This document shows positions 10,211-20,739 of a DNA stretch of 32,770 nucleotides, piece after piece. A program made the position numbers and the translations under genes. The DNA comes from Dicyema japonicum (taxonomy: Eukaryota; Dicyemida; Rhombozoa; Dicyemidae). The notes under the pieces were generated by a model. The model had not been told where the DNA came from. It worked only from the letters and a program-made list of their open reading frames with translations, and made no database searches. Numbering within the stretch: the first letter of the stretch is position 1; every line of letters starts with the position of its first letter. The stretch lies in contig RDEW01000003.1 in the NCBI GenBank assembly GCA_011109175.1, positions 811,951 to 844,720 on the forward strand, in the 5' to 3' direction.

Positions 10211-11165
10211 TCAGTAATTATATTTAATTATGTTATCTAAACTCTCCAATTCATTATTCACCAATGAGAGAGTTTGAAAACGACATTCATCAATTTTCTT
10301 CCAACAATTAGTAATTGATTCAGAGTGTATTTGTTGCCATGTCTTCTCAACAATAATGATTATTTGTCTGAGATTTACTTGCTTTAAATTAAACATTGTA
10401 AACTTATCATCCTCAAAAGATAGGGTAAAATCCATCAAATTATTTAAATAATTGGATTTGAACGATTTAATAACTCCCATATCTAAGGGTTGAATTAATG
10501 ATGTTGCATTTTGGCAGAAAAAATAGCTCAATGTTAGAAAAATGATTAGTCTTGTGACTACTTGCATTGTCAAGCAAAAGGACAATTTTTCGGTTGTGTT
10601 GAATCATTTCTTCGTTGACAATGTTCAACCGAGTAATAAATATATCAGATGTCATCCAACAATTTTTAGAAAACGAATATAAAACTCCGTGCTCTTCAGG
10701 GTTAAAATTTTTCATACAAAGTGGAGATTTATATTTTTCTATTAATAATGGTTCAATTTTTCGCCACAAGCACTGACCGACAAAAGAATAGTGATTTTTT
10801 CTTTACTCCTTTTAATTCCAAAACAATCTTTTGATTGTACGGACCCATTATTTATAAAGTTCATATAATTTTGTTTGATTCTAGATACTGCTCCTAAACA
10901 ATAGAATTATCAGATAACCTTTACTAATTTTATACTTTTTGACAATATCTCGTTCGCTCATGAGACAATTTTTGTTGATTTCTTGGGCAATTTTAAGCTT
11001 TAACTCCAGAGTAAGCTTCCTCACCATCACAACAAAAACGCAAATCTAGCACGCGAAGTTTAAGAAAATTTTATATAATTAAATTAAATATTAATTGCAA
11101 GACTTTATATAAATTAAAAAAAATTAAGTGCCCCACTAAGAGGTTCAGGTAATTTCCAAATTCGC
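10211..11165 (-). mobile_element. Tigger/pogo DNA transposon, internally deleted
   Basis: The minus-strand start at 11025-11027 opens MVRKLTLELKLKIAQEINKN, then ERDIVKKYKISKG, the N-terminal helix-turn-helix of pogo/CENP-B-type transposases. Much of the central part is missing. The DDE domain is readable at about 10770-10400: IVLLLDNASSHKTNHFSNIE (second Asp), then FFLP, a frame change, NATSLIQPLDMGVIKSFKS (last acidic block), and a C-terminal tail ending at 10211. The length of about 0.8 kb, against roughly 1.4 kb expected, plus frameshifts mean it is inactive. The right end (11111-11165) reads, on the minus strand, 'ctgaacctcttagtgggg', like a pogo terminal inverted repeat. The matching left end was not found. 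Confidence 0.85.
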
Positions 11166-11199
11166 CACACCAAAGTACACATAAGAATCAGTAACACCA

Positions 11200-11480
11200 G
11201 GGTTCAAATTAAGATAGACAATGTTGTCCGTACATAGTGGTACACGATAAGGCTCTGGTCTGAAGCAGTTAAGGGTAGATAGGAAGCTCCAGGCCTATCT
11301 ACAGTCCACTGTATTAAAGCGGACCATAGAGAGCCTGACACTGGAGTGTAAAAGGCGGTGCCCGGAGATCCCATATGAGTAGAGGGTACAATTGTACAAA
11401 GCGATCTTGGAGTTGTTTCAACCAGAATCGAACCTGCCTGAGGAAGCTGGCAAACAGACAGGCGAGAAGGTTGTTGATTA
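11200..11480 (-). repeat. tRNA-derived SINE-like sequence
   Basis: At 11424-11434 the minus strand reads 'ggttcgattct', one mismatch from the RNA polymerase III B box (GGTTCGANTCC). It is GC-richer than its flanks. The A box to the right is poorly conserved. An open frame over 11204-11620 has no recognisable protein content and is taken as incidental. It is likely an old tRNA-type SINE, but of a different family from the copies at 12010, 23690 and 30195. Confidence 0.45.
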
Positions 11481-11620
11481 TTAAATATTAACTTGTTATT
11501 GTTGGTTAATAAAGTTAAGTTAAAATAGCATAGATGATATATATTGAAAGTAATGAAAAATGTGTAAAAATAGATGGAGCTCAACGTACGAAGGGTGACA
11601 ATATATAAAGTTATTTTCAT

Positions 11621-12009
11621 ATATAAAAAATCATGAAATTTAACAAAATGATTTCATTCGATTCTTCTGGAGAAGACGTCGTTAAAAAGTTGTCTTAGGG
11701 TCCAAGAGTTGAATAGGTGTATTGATCTATTTGTTGCTCCAAAAAATTATATAAGAATGTGTCATATACTTAACCACTCTAGACAAGTCGAGGTCTTTTA
11801 GAAGGCTTAATAGTTTATGAATAAAACCTAAAAAATTTAGTCCACAATCCATTAAATGTCTGAAGACGCCGAATGTCTGGGCCGGTATTTTAAAAAGGTC
11901 TATCTATTCATTCCACAGGGAGAATTTTCGGTCTCTGTCGACGACTTCTGGAATCAACTCAGCTCGCCAGGAAACCACTCTCGACATAATAATAAATAAT
12001 ATTCGCACT
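11621..12009. other. no gene seen
   Basis: Mixed AT-rich sequence with no open frame or recognisable repeat. Confidence 0.45.
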
Positions 12010-12310
12010 TTCGGAGGAGCCATATCAGCTATCGCTCCCCACAGGCAGAACACACACTTCATTTAAAGCAAAGAACAGTTATAATAGCAATCGATGAAGG
12101 ATCAAGGAGTGCTCTTCAGTTTTTTTCTTTTTCTTGGGTGTATGTCCTTTATAGACGATATGGATCCGCAATGAAGTTCACTGATAAAGGCGTCACTCGT
12201 CAAGCCAAAGCATATTGATGTGGGGAACCTTCAACCGACATGTGTAGTATCGACATTCGAACTAGCGATTATCAGGCCTCTTTTGCAGGCAACCGTCTCG
12301 ACATAATGTG
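12010..12310 (-). repeat. tRNA-derived SINE, family 1, copy A
   Basis: The minus strand runs from a tRNA-like head at right ('agttcgaatgtcg' as B box) through a body shared with four other copies to a tail at left. Shared body words include 'tagacgat', 'ggcgtcactcgtcaa', 'ttttctttttcttg', and the tail words 'gctccccacaggcagaacac'. Copies with the same order lie at 12464, 23686, 28320 and 30195. It has no coding capacity. Divergence between copies indicates an old family. Confidence 0.72.
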
Positions 12311-12463
12311 AAATAAAATGAAAATTTAAAAAATCACGATAAACCATACTAACTACCCACGTGATCTTCACCTCATCTTTCACCAATGTTCATTCCTCGA
12401 GTTCACATAAAGACATTTAGGGAGCAGAACCTGATGATTCGGGTATCAATTGTTGGATAGCAA

Positions 12464-12620
12464 TTATTTTAATACTTGTTCCTCCAAACTGTGAGTCCTT
12501 TTTAGACGATCCGGTTCCACGTCAATCCAAATCATGGAACCTTCAGCCTGAATGTATATCAAGGAGGTTCGACCAGGGACAATCAGGCCTTTCTCCATCA
12601 CTGATGACATATAAATACGA
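12464..12620 (-). repeat. SINE family 1, copy E (deleted body)
   Basis: Shares 'gtcctttttagacgatccgg' and, on the minus strand, 'gaaggttcc' and 'ggcctgatt' with copy A. The B-box-like 'ctggtcgaacct' lies between them. A roughly 50-bp body segment present in the other copies is missing. The open frame over 12464-12748 runs through it and is not considered a gene. Confidence 0.6.
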
Positions 12621-12759
12621 CTGTCATTTAGTTCATTATTCGCGTATCCGATTGGAATTAAAGTCATAGCACCCTGTAGGGTCACCCTCGGTTGACAACG
12701 GAAACGCGGAGCGGCAGAACAAAGTAGTTCTCCATCGCCAATGAACACTCTTGGAGTTC

Positions 12760-13680
12760 AAAATCCGTCTTCATCGTCACTATTTCCAAAATGCTCGTTC
12801 CATTCATTTTCGTTTAGTCTGTCGTTATAATGGGGATCTTCTTGGTCTTCTTTATCTTTAGTTTCCTACTCTTCCCAGATAAGGTCGCTGCTGTTCCATC
12901 GAGAGCGTTGGAAATGCAGCATTTCTTAAAGGAGCGTTTCACAGTAGACAGTGACACATTATCCCACGACTGTTTAATCATTCTGTTATTGCTTCCAACG
13001 AAGGTGCTTTCATGGCTCCTCCTTTAGTAAACTGCTTCTCGTCTTCTATCATCCAAATACTCCAATTTCCTTTCAATATGTCTCCTAATGGCCTGTTCAA
13101 AAAAACATCAAGTAGTTAAACATCACTTGTTAATCCACCAGGAATAACGGCAACATCAGTGTTGTTGCATTTAAGTTTTATTTTGACGGAGTCCACTGTA
13201 GATGGGTTTTGAAAGAATCCCATACGAGAGTTTCATACTTTTTCTTTCCAGATCTTGATTCCCTCTGCATCCATCCATCCTTTTGGACGATTGAAATTAC
13301 TACACCAGAAGGGAATTATTTTTTTGGTAGAGTTTTTCTCTTAAAAACGACGATCGGCTTCAGCTTTGTATCATCAGCTAAGCAGAAAAGAACAACAGTG
13401 AATCTAGACTTTTCGTGGCCTGTTGTTTACACGAGAACAGTTTTTTCATTTTTGGCAGATAGTTTTCGACGTAGGCATATCAAACCATACCGGAGTTTCA
13501 TTTTATACCATTCACTTCTATAATTAGATTGATCTTTGCAAGAATTTTTTTGTGAAGAGTGTAGCAATTACCATCACATTTAAAGCGATGAATAGGAAGT
13601 TGAATTTCATGACTCGGTGTATGAGTCGAGGTCAACTTTTGATCTAAAAAGGTCGACTTATATACCGGCAAATACGGTAA
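12760..13680 (-). mobile_element. pogo-type DDE transposase relic (second family)
   Basis: The minus strand from about 13545 reads KKTVLV, TTGHEKSRFTVVLFCLADDT, KLKPIVVFKRKTLP, GWM, then after frame changes LLVWDSFKTHLQ, AVIPGGLTS, LDVF and ETY. Further left comes SWDNVSLSTVKRSFKKCCIS and NALDGT, the typical C-terminal signature of this DDE_1 family, followed by a fused-looking acidic tail (NDRLNENEWNEHFGNSDDED). At 13640-13680 'gtcgacttatataccggcaa' matches the style of terminal repeats in such elements. Many frameshifts are present. The N-terminal DNA-binding part is absent. Confidence 0.82.
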
Positions 13681-13724
13681 GTAGATATAAAATCAAAGAA
13701 CATGGTGAGAGTTTGTAGGTTATA

Positions 13725-13732
13725 CTCTAAGC
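13725..13732. repeat. target-site duplication of hAT element (left)
   Basis: ctctaagc, identical to 15386-15393 on the other side of the element. The central TA matches Buster-type hAT insertion preference. Confidence 0.92.
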
Positions 13733-15385
13733 CACGGGTTCTCAACCTTTTTTTACTCGTCGGCCCCTTGACTTTTTTTTCGTCCCCCCTAATATTTAAT
13801 CGATTCCTTAAAACTTTTTTAGAACAGACAATTCTAAGTAAAATTAGTTAACTATCTATAATGAATTCATTGTTAATAATCAAATCAAACAAAAAAAGAA
13901 TAACTCGATGTTAAGTTGGTATCTTAACCTAAATTTATAAAAAAAAATTTAAATACAAATGGGATCCCCGTGACTGATGTTTTTTGGCCAAAGATTCGAT
14001 ATCTGGCTCTATATGTGTTATTTTTAAACGAATATCTCCTCTAGTGGACACATCCAATCTGTTTCGTTCTTTATTTACAATTCGATGTAGAATGCTAAAT
14101 CCGCATTCAACACAGTATGATGTCGGAAAATAGAGTAGCAATTGTGCTATTTTTGTCCACAATTTCGGATAACCTCAGTGTGAAGCACAAGACGGATATA
14201 TGTTTCTTTAGCCTCAGCAAAATTTTCTAAAAAGACGATCATACTTGCTTTAATTTTGTTTATGATTTTAATAAATATATTTATCGTATCATGTAGAATT
14301 GGCGAAAGAGCTTTTGAAACCAAATGTTGTCTATGTAGAACGCAATGTATATGAATCACATTTGGACATATTTTTTTTCAAATATGCCGCAAATCCTTTA
14401 TATTTTCTAACATAGACATTGCACCATCTGTGGCACAAGAAACCAAATTTTCATATGGAATCTTCTTGTCATCCAAAAATAATTTGACTACGGAAAAAAT
14501 AGAAAATCCAGTCATATCAGTTTCCAAATATTTGACGATTAATAAAACTTCTGCAGGAAGAGCATGATTGTCAAAATATCTTAAAGGGTAAGCTTCTAGT
14601 AAGATTAACCTGACATATCCGATTAGAATTGATTGGTTGTCATATGTATGACTTTCGTCAATTTAAAATGAAAAAAATAGTATTTTAAGCTTTTCACATA
14701 AAATATGTCCAACATTATCTGACATTTCGTCAATCCTGCGGCGAATGGAATCATTGCTAATTGTCACGGATTTTAAAATTTCGTCTGGATTTAAACCCAT
14801 CAGATCTGACAGAATCACTGATATAGATGGTTTGATGAGATTTTCACCAGAAACATGGGAACTCTCATTTTTGGCAATAATCATTGCAATTTTATAGTAT
14901 GCAATTAGTCTTCCTAAAAATAATTTAAAATAACAACAACTATTGTTTCTTTCACTACTATTTGTAAAATCAGTGACAATCGTTTTTTGTTTACGAAAAA
15001 ATCCTTTAATTCTTCAAAATACTCAATGGTTTATCAATTTTTATCCAAATGTTTACTCCTAAGATGATCCAACAATTTGGACGGTTTCATTGCATCATTT
15101 GATAACTTGTTACACAGTAAGCAATGTGGTCTATTATCAAAAAAAATTTTCAAATATTCAATTTTATATTGACGAATTTTTAATAGAAGGACGACTCATA
15201 AACGAACAAAAAGCATGCTAATTTTAAAAATTAAAAAAGACAAATGTTTCCACTTTAAAATAAACTAACTTAATTTAAATAGAAAAAAATTAAAATTATT
15301 AAATTTATTTTCGACCCCCTTACGATCGATCTGGATTGATTTTAGACTTCTGGGGGTCAAATCGACCCCAGGTTGAGAACCGCTG
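13733..15385 (-). mobile_element. Buster-type hAT transposon with both ends and 8-bp target duplication
   Basis: The left end 13733-13747 (cacgggttctcaacc) and right end 15371-15385 (ggttgagaaccgctg) are imperfect inverted repeats, 13 of 15 matching. Both are flanked by the same 8 bp, ctctaagc (13725-13732 and 15386-15393), which fits the Buster nnnTAnnn target pattern. The minus-strand transposase is in order: BED-type finger (PHCLLCNKLSNDAMKPSKLL, then H and H), IAKNESSHVSGENLIKPSIS, ISNDSIRRRIDEMSDNV, a decayed catalytic part, VIHIHCVLHRQHLVSKALSP, VLHTEV, and the C-terminal FPTSYCVECGFSILHRI ... NRLDVSTRGDIRLKITHIEP. The end is like ZBED5/SCAND3-type host proteins. Sequence between the HTEV block and the C-terminus is deleted. 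Stops make it inactive. Confidence 0.92.
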
Positions 15386-15393
15386 CTCTAAGC
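15386..15393. repeat. target-site duplication of hAT element (right)
   Basis: ctctaagc, identical to 13725-13732. Confidence 0.92.
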
Positions 15394-15784
15394 CATCCAG
15401 TTTCACGTTGATCCTTGGTGACCTTTGGATCATTGAGCCGATCCTACAGACTAGATCTTCCGTTTTGGGTCAAGAAGTCCTGATCCTCCGAAATACTTCG
15501 GTACATCCTTCTCTTCTGATTTTCTGCGTCTTAAGAAATCATCGCTTATATAAATAAATTGAGTCCACTTGTCACGGTTGTTGGCACATAGTTCAAATCG
15601 AAGCTGTGTTACCCGATGATTAGAGAAAAATGAAAAAAGCGTCATTTAGGGAAGAATTCGTTAGTTCTCTGAATGTAGAGCCCGGATGCCATCAAATTTA
15701 CACGTGAAAGTGCCGGAGCTCCCATAAGTATTTTATGCTTTAGATACGAGTCACATCCTCTTGGCAAAATTAAATGTTCTAAAT
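15394..15784. other. no gene seen between two hAT elements
   Basis: Short open frames on both strands, none with recognisable content. Confidence 0.4.
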
Positions 15785-16297
15785 CAGTGGTTCCTAACCT
15801 GGGTTACGGGGAACCCCAGAGTTCCGAGAAATTTATAGATCATTTGGTAATGTTGGATGACATTGGGATAAATTTGATGGCGACTGGGCACAAAATCCAT
15901 TCAAAGTGAAGTTATACCAGCAACTCAACCAAATCAGTAAATACATAAAATGAACCCCTTTTTAATTTTTGAAAAGCATATATTTCAAAATACCCTGATA
16001 TTTCAAAGGCTATAAGTAAACTATTACCTTTCCCTGCGAGTTACTTATGTGAGTCGGGGTTTTCAATATACACATCTACCAAAACTTCCGTGATATGAGG
16101 AGACATTTGTCATCAATAACTCATAACGATACACAACTATGCTATGGTAAAAAGTTACCTCAATGTTCACATAAAAATTATTGTTGGTTATTACGTATGT
16201 TTTAAGTGAAAATTGTAATAATTTAATTGGAAGGGATCCGCAAAAAATAAATTAACCCAAAAGGGTTCCGCGAGCACCTTAAGGTTGGGAACCACTG
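15785..16297 (+). mobile_element. short deleted hAT element
   Basis: The left end 15785-15799 (cagtggttcctaacc) and right end 16283-16297 (ggttgggaaccactg) are inverted repeats with one mismatch. Flanking 8-mers (ttctaaat and ctgtaaag) match at five of eight positions and both have TA in the centre, so the duplication has probably decayed. Inside, the plus strand at 16025-16090 encodes LPFPASYLCESGFSIYTS, the C-terminal dimerisation motif of a hAT transposase. Everything upstream in the transposase has been deleted. It is a non-autonomous relic. Confidence 0.85.
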
Positions 16298-16498
16298 CTG
16301 TAAAGAATCTCTTTTCCTGCCCAACCGAACCTCTGGCTGCCTCGAACTGGCGCTAGGCAGATCCCTAAAATCCATATACGAATTAGCCACCAAAGAATAA
16401 GTTCTAAATTCAAAAGTATAAGATTGAAAAATTAATATTAAATAAATTATTAAAAAAATAATATTTAAATTATATAAAAAATTCCGCTGGTAATACGT

Positions 16499-17765
16499 AT
16501 GGATATAACAAGACAGTGTAATAATAGTCAAATAGCTACAGAAATTGTCTCTATTATAAATTAAAGCATAGTGGTCGTCATTGGTGGCAGGACTAAAGGC
16601 AACACTACCGCTGAGAACATACAGGAGCAAATGGAAGATCATTCAAACTGTTTTAATGGGATTGATGCTGTCCACTATCTCCATCACTTTATGATATTTG
16701 AGTGTCCATTCTACAGACGTGGAGTCCCTCTGTTTATTCAATTCTCATTCCACAGTTCAAAAGTGGCCAAACTACTAGAAAAGTTCCGACAATGTGGAAT
16801 CATAGTACCCGTCAATAAATCCTTCTGTGTCCCTTCTTAGATGGAGATACTCTCTACAGGCAAAACTCTTTATATATTCAAGGTTCGGATCTAATAGGAA
16901 TATCAGTAGTCTCAGCAACCAGACCGAGGACCTAATAGCCTCAATGATGACACTCTCCATGCCCACAAAAAACCATTTAACTGTGCAGTACTCACCCCCA
17001 GGCAAATCGAGCTTATATATGCGGACGTTTGTGTGGACTTGTACTTTATGTACTCATTGTAGTCTGAGGAAGGAGCTGAAGGTGATGATCAAAAACACTA
17101 ACAAATTCCTTGAAATATCATAGAAGAGGTAGTGGATGGACGTATAATGATGGATTAATATGCATTATAATTGATAATTGCCAACAATTGGGGGTTATTA
17201 AAGGAGTCAATGATGACTGTGACAGAAGTCTTCTCCGATTGTTGGATGCCTATTATTGGGAGTTGGTTTAAAAGTAGAATCGACTGGTGATTTTGTAGAT
17301 GTCCGTAATCTGAGCTGTGAGATGGTTGAGACTATGTTCTCCTTTATTGCCAATTACTATAGAATGCTGGTGTTTGGGGAGGTTATACCCGCTGCCTGTG
17401 GGTGCGTCATTAAGGCTTGTTTGTTGGCTAAGAATGTCCCCGCTTTGCAGGTGGCATTGACTATGCTTCCCTCTGCTTCTTATCATGTGTTGCAAAGATA
17501 TTTTGTCGTGATGAGTAAACTGGTGGAGGATAATTGCACTCTGATGTGCCATGTTGACACGTGGATTGGGCTGATTGTAACATTTTTGTTATTGTAGAGT
17601 GTGGAACATAAATGTGCTGTGAGGAGATTTATGCGTACTCTAAAACGTGCTTGGACTATCCCCCATTCAGTTAAGGATGATATTAATAGAATAATTGATG
17701 ATACTCAGCACAGAGATTTGATTTATTTTTTATTTATTTCGTATTATTCGTGTTTGCTTTTGTGA
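16499..17765 (+). CDS. DEPDC1-like protein (DEP domain plus RhoGAP-like domain), tiny introns
   Basis: The ATG at 16499 opens exon 1 (16499-16546, ending IATEI). A 25-nt intron (16547-16571) leads to exon 2, WSSLVAGLKATLPLRTYRSK, which aligns with the DEP start ATkLWnetv..fr..MPLr.HR of DEPDC1. The frame then jumps by one base near 16650 (a missing A in CAAACTG would explain it), giving NCFNGIDAVHYLHHF. A 24-nt intron (16732-16755) joins RRGVPL to SKVAKLLEKFRQCGIIVP, then DGDTLYR ends the DEP fold. After an unresolved stretch come TPRQIELIYADVCVDF, a 22-nt intron (17041-17062), and LRKELKVMIKNTNKFLEI. A 20-nt intron (17206-17225) leads to KSSPIVGC, and exon 17226-17576 carries the RhoGAP-like part (FSFIANYY; QVALTMLPSASYHVLQRYF). 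A 21-nt intron (17577-17597) precedes the last exon, ending at TGA 17763-17765. In vertebrates DEPDC1 acts in mitosis and its RhoGAP lacks the arginine finger. None is seen here. Frame breaks near 16650, 16840 and 17125 leave open pseudogene or assembly error. Confidence 0.68.
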
Positions 17766-17769
17766 TTTA

Positions 17770-18040
17770 CCGTGATCACATGAGAACCAGTCGGAAGATT
17801 GTAGAAGGGAATAAAGCACCTATTACTAGCTTTTTGTGAGACAAATGATCGTTTTGTTCATTCTCCGTTGGGGCGTTACTTTTGAGAGAGAAGGATCACG
17901 TGTGTATTGCGCGACTGTTTGTCACGTTTGATTTAGGCATAAGGATTTTTTAGGTGGGCCAAATGTGGTAAAAGTCAGATTTTATTGATATCAAAGCAAG
18001 GTTGATAATTTCTATGACAGAGATTGTCAAACGGTGTGCC
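17770..18040. other. unassigned sequence downstream of the DEPDC1-like gene
   Basis: Less AT-rich, with short open pieces. It could hold further 3' exons or the 3' UTR of the upstream gene. No motif recognised. Confidence 0.35.
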
Positions 18041-18120
18041 GTCGCTTATTGAAACTGTTTAATGATCGATTCTTAAATTAATGGTGTTGGAGTAGAATAT
18101 TGGAGAATTCTCGATCGACA
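18040..18120 (+). mobile_element. hAT transposase fragment
   Basis: About 75 bp (ttattgaaactgtttaatga... to ...attggagaatt) is clearly similar to 20113-20192 inside the hAT relic at 19465-20565. It encodes the equivalent of ELI.LFNDR.LKLM...NIGEF. It is an isolated scrap, with no ends found. Confidence 0.65.
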
Positions 18121-18928
18121 GTATTAACTACTTAAGGGATCTAGTGATCATGGATTGTTTTCTGTCGAGACTGATAGAGTCCAGTCTCTGGATGGTTTTG
18201 TAGAATCAGAATTTGATCATCAAAATAGGAATAATTTACCTCCTTTATGAATTAATAAATAATAATTATTTATTAATTTTCGATTACAGATTTTATATGT
18301 AAATCACTGATAAATCTATTTAACAATATTCGAGATTAATTTATTAACTTGAAATATCGTTCCACGTTTGATTGACAACTAGAGATAATTTAGCTGAATT
18401 AAATGTCGTTTATAAGATTTATAAATAATCAGAATATATAATTTATTCTTAAATTTGCATTTAATTTACAATATGAATAATATAGTGATAACCAAATAAT
18501 TTCATTTCGAATTTAAGGTGATTTATTATTCCAAGGAAATATAGAATTTCATGTATCTATCGATGCTCAGTGAATTCCTTTTACTATTTCAGAATAAGAC
18601 TTCTCTTCCTTCTCGTATTCCTTCTCTTCTTTCCTTTTACTAGAAAAAATCATGCGATTCACTCATCCGAATTGTGCCTAGTCTAGGACGGCACAAAAAA
18701 GAATTGTTTCTTTCCCCACTCCTATAACTACCAATATTTTTTTAGAGGGAGTGTCGTATAAGACAGGAAACATGAAGTTTTGACTATTTTTTTTATTGTG
18801 AGTAGACAATGATAAAATGATGTTTTTTTAAATATCTAGTTATTATCAGAGTATAATTTAATATTAAATAATGGTTGTAAATGAAATCCGAATATTTATT
18901 AACAAACAAAGCCCCATGTAAATTTTAA
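18121..18928. other. AT-rich spacer, no gene seen
   Basis: Long A/T runs and no convincing frame on either strand. Pyrimidine-rich tract at 18595-18640. Confidence 0.5.
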
Positions 18929-19244
18929 TTAAATTAGTATCACAAGTACCGTCAAAGCGATCACTCCCAATGATATTGCAAAGTAATGATTTGCAGACAA
19001 AGTCCTGCGTGAAGGATTATTTATCAGAAATAGTGTAGCGGTCGAGTCTACAATATAAATAATTAATATAATTTTAAAAATAGATTAATAAATATTAATA
19101 TTGTACCTTCAGTCGTTGATGTTGTCGTATTTGGTTCAACTAAATAATTGATGAAATATGTGAATTAAAAATGTTTCAAATAAACGACATATTTACTAAT
19201 TAGTTATTTACCTAGAATAGGATCAGTAGATTCGCATTTAGCAT
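18929..19244 (-). CDS. 3' end of gene for a surface protein with C-terminal hydrophobic anchor
   Basis: Three minus-strand exons join perfectly. Exon 19212-19244 (AKCESTDPIL) is followed by a 72-nt intron (19140-19211, donor GTAAATAAC, acceptor TATTTAG). Exon 19107-19139 (EPNTTTSTTE) is followed by a 59-nt intron (19048-19106). Last comes exon 18929-19047, ending at TAA. The tail reads STATLFLINNPSRRTLS, then a helix YFAISLGVIALTVLVILI that runs to the stop with no cytoplasmic tail. That pattern suggests a GPI-anchor signal or a tail anchor. The Thr/Ser-rich part just before it resembles a glycosylated stalk. Upstream exons are not found; an in-frame TAA lies just before the acceptor at 19245. 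These introns are two to three times longer than those of the CENP-C-like gene. Family unknown. Confidence 0.6.
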
Positions 19245-19464
19245 CTTAAAAATCATTTTGATTTCCTTTTTGTATTTTCATTTTATCCGCTGTAAATATA
19301 AATAATTGTGAATTCGTCTTTCAAAAGTATCGCAATGATAAACAGTTACGAAAAAGATAAACAAATTAAAATAATTACTAAAATTAAAATAATCATTTTT
19401 TTATTATATATTAACTGACATTTACATTCGTTAAACATTATTTATTAATTTTTTAATAACGTGC

Positions 19465-20565
19465 GCATCAACGTGCTTATGGTTAAATCAGTTCGTCGTT
19501 TTTATAAAGATACTTATTTGTCATTCGGATTTATGTGCAAAAATAAAAATAAACAACCTCAATGTCTAATTTGCATAGAAATCTTGGCAAATGATGCTAT
19601 GGTTCCTAGAAACTAAAGAGACATTTTACACCCAAGCATCCGGACTATTCCAAAAAATCTGTGGATTATCCATTTGAAAAAAACAACAAGTGTTATTTAG
19701 TTTTTACTATGAATCTTAGATTCAGTCAAATTATGTTCAGTGAAACTTTTGTAAACACAAAGGAATCATTGAAATGTTCATACCTGATCTCAGAATTGAT
19801 AGCAAAACAGCTAAAACCTCACACTATTGGCTAAAATTTAATAATCCCTCCTTGTCGTATTATTCCTCGGACTATGTTTGGTCATAAATATGAACAAAAA
19901 ATAATGAAGATACCTTTGTCAGATAAAACTGTTTCTCGTCGGATTTGTGCTTTGTAAATATTGAAAATGAACATTTAATAATTTTGGAAAACAAAATGAT
20001 GCTTATTTTCCAGACTTAGAAATTGAAAAATTCGATTGGGTTATTATTTTTTAAATATTTTTTAGATACGAAATACTTTTCTTGTGTCAGAATCAAAACA
20101 CTTATCTTTTAAAGAAAATAGAACTTATTGCACTGTTTTATGATCGATCCTTAAAATTAATGATGACGGAGTTAGACATTGGAGAATTTTGATATATATT
20201 CGAAACATATATCCCAGTTTATCAAAACAGGCACTGAACATAATTTTAAATTTTTCAATGATCCATTTATGCGAAACAGGTTTTTCTACGCTGCATAATA
20301 TGAAGTATAACAAACGTGAAAGTTTGAGAAACATTGATGCTGAAATGCGGGTGGCTTTGTCAATCATTTGACCTGATATTGATGATATATGCAAAAACAA
20401 TAATAATTAAGACTTCATTTTTTATTAATAAAAATTTGGGCAATAATTTCCAATTTTTACTTAGTTTTACACATCTTAAAAATTTAATTTTTTATTTTTT
20501 AATGTTTGCCGTGGATTATTTTTTTACGATTAGTGTGCCGCGAGAATTATATTTTGAAAACCTCT
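19465..20565 (+). mobile_element. hAT transposase relic (ZBED5/FAM200-like), internally deleted
   Basis: The start at 19479 reads MVKSVRRFYKDTYLSFGF, then a BED finger QPQCLICIEILANDAMVP, a one-base frameshift, LKRHFTPKHPDYSKKSVDY, ISELIAKQLKPHTI, IPPCRIIPRTMFG and IPLSDKTVSRRI. Nearly the whole catalytic core is deleted. The C-terminal part resumes with YFPDLEIEKFDWV, YDRSLKLMMTELDIGEF, YPSLSKQALNI, HLCETGFSTLHN and AEMRVALSII. The right end near 20530-20565 (gtgtgccgcgagaa ... aaaacctctg) looks like a hAT terminus. No matching left end was found. Frameshifts and stops show it is dead. It sits just upstream of the minus-strand surface-protein gene. Confidence 0.9.
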
Positions 20566-20739
20566 GCTATAGTAGATTTCTCACCACAGTTATGAATTTA
20601 TAAAAAGAGATATCAACTATTTATTATTATTATAACTATCCAGGAATAATTTATTTTTTATTTATTAAAATATTTATTTATTTTTTTTTCTTTTTTTTAT
20701 TTCAAAAATTTATTAACAATAAAATATTATTTATTAACT

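Noticed and set aside
11204-11620. 138-codon minus-strand ORF
   Set aside because: It starts in AT-rich sequence and runs through a SINE-like region with a polymerase III B box. No protein-like pattern.
12464-12748. 94-codon minus-strand ORF as a gene
   Set aside because: Much of it overlaps a SINE copy shared with other loci, so the open frame is incidental.
13209-13523. 104-codon plus-strand ORF
   Set aside because: Antisense to a readable pogo-type transposase on the minus strand.
19140-19460. Left terminal repeat of the hAT relic at 19465-20565
   Set aside because: No sequence complementary to the right end (aaaacctctg) was found upstream.
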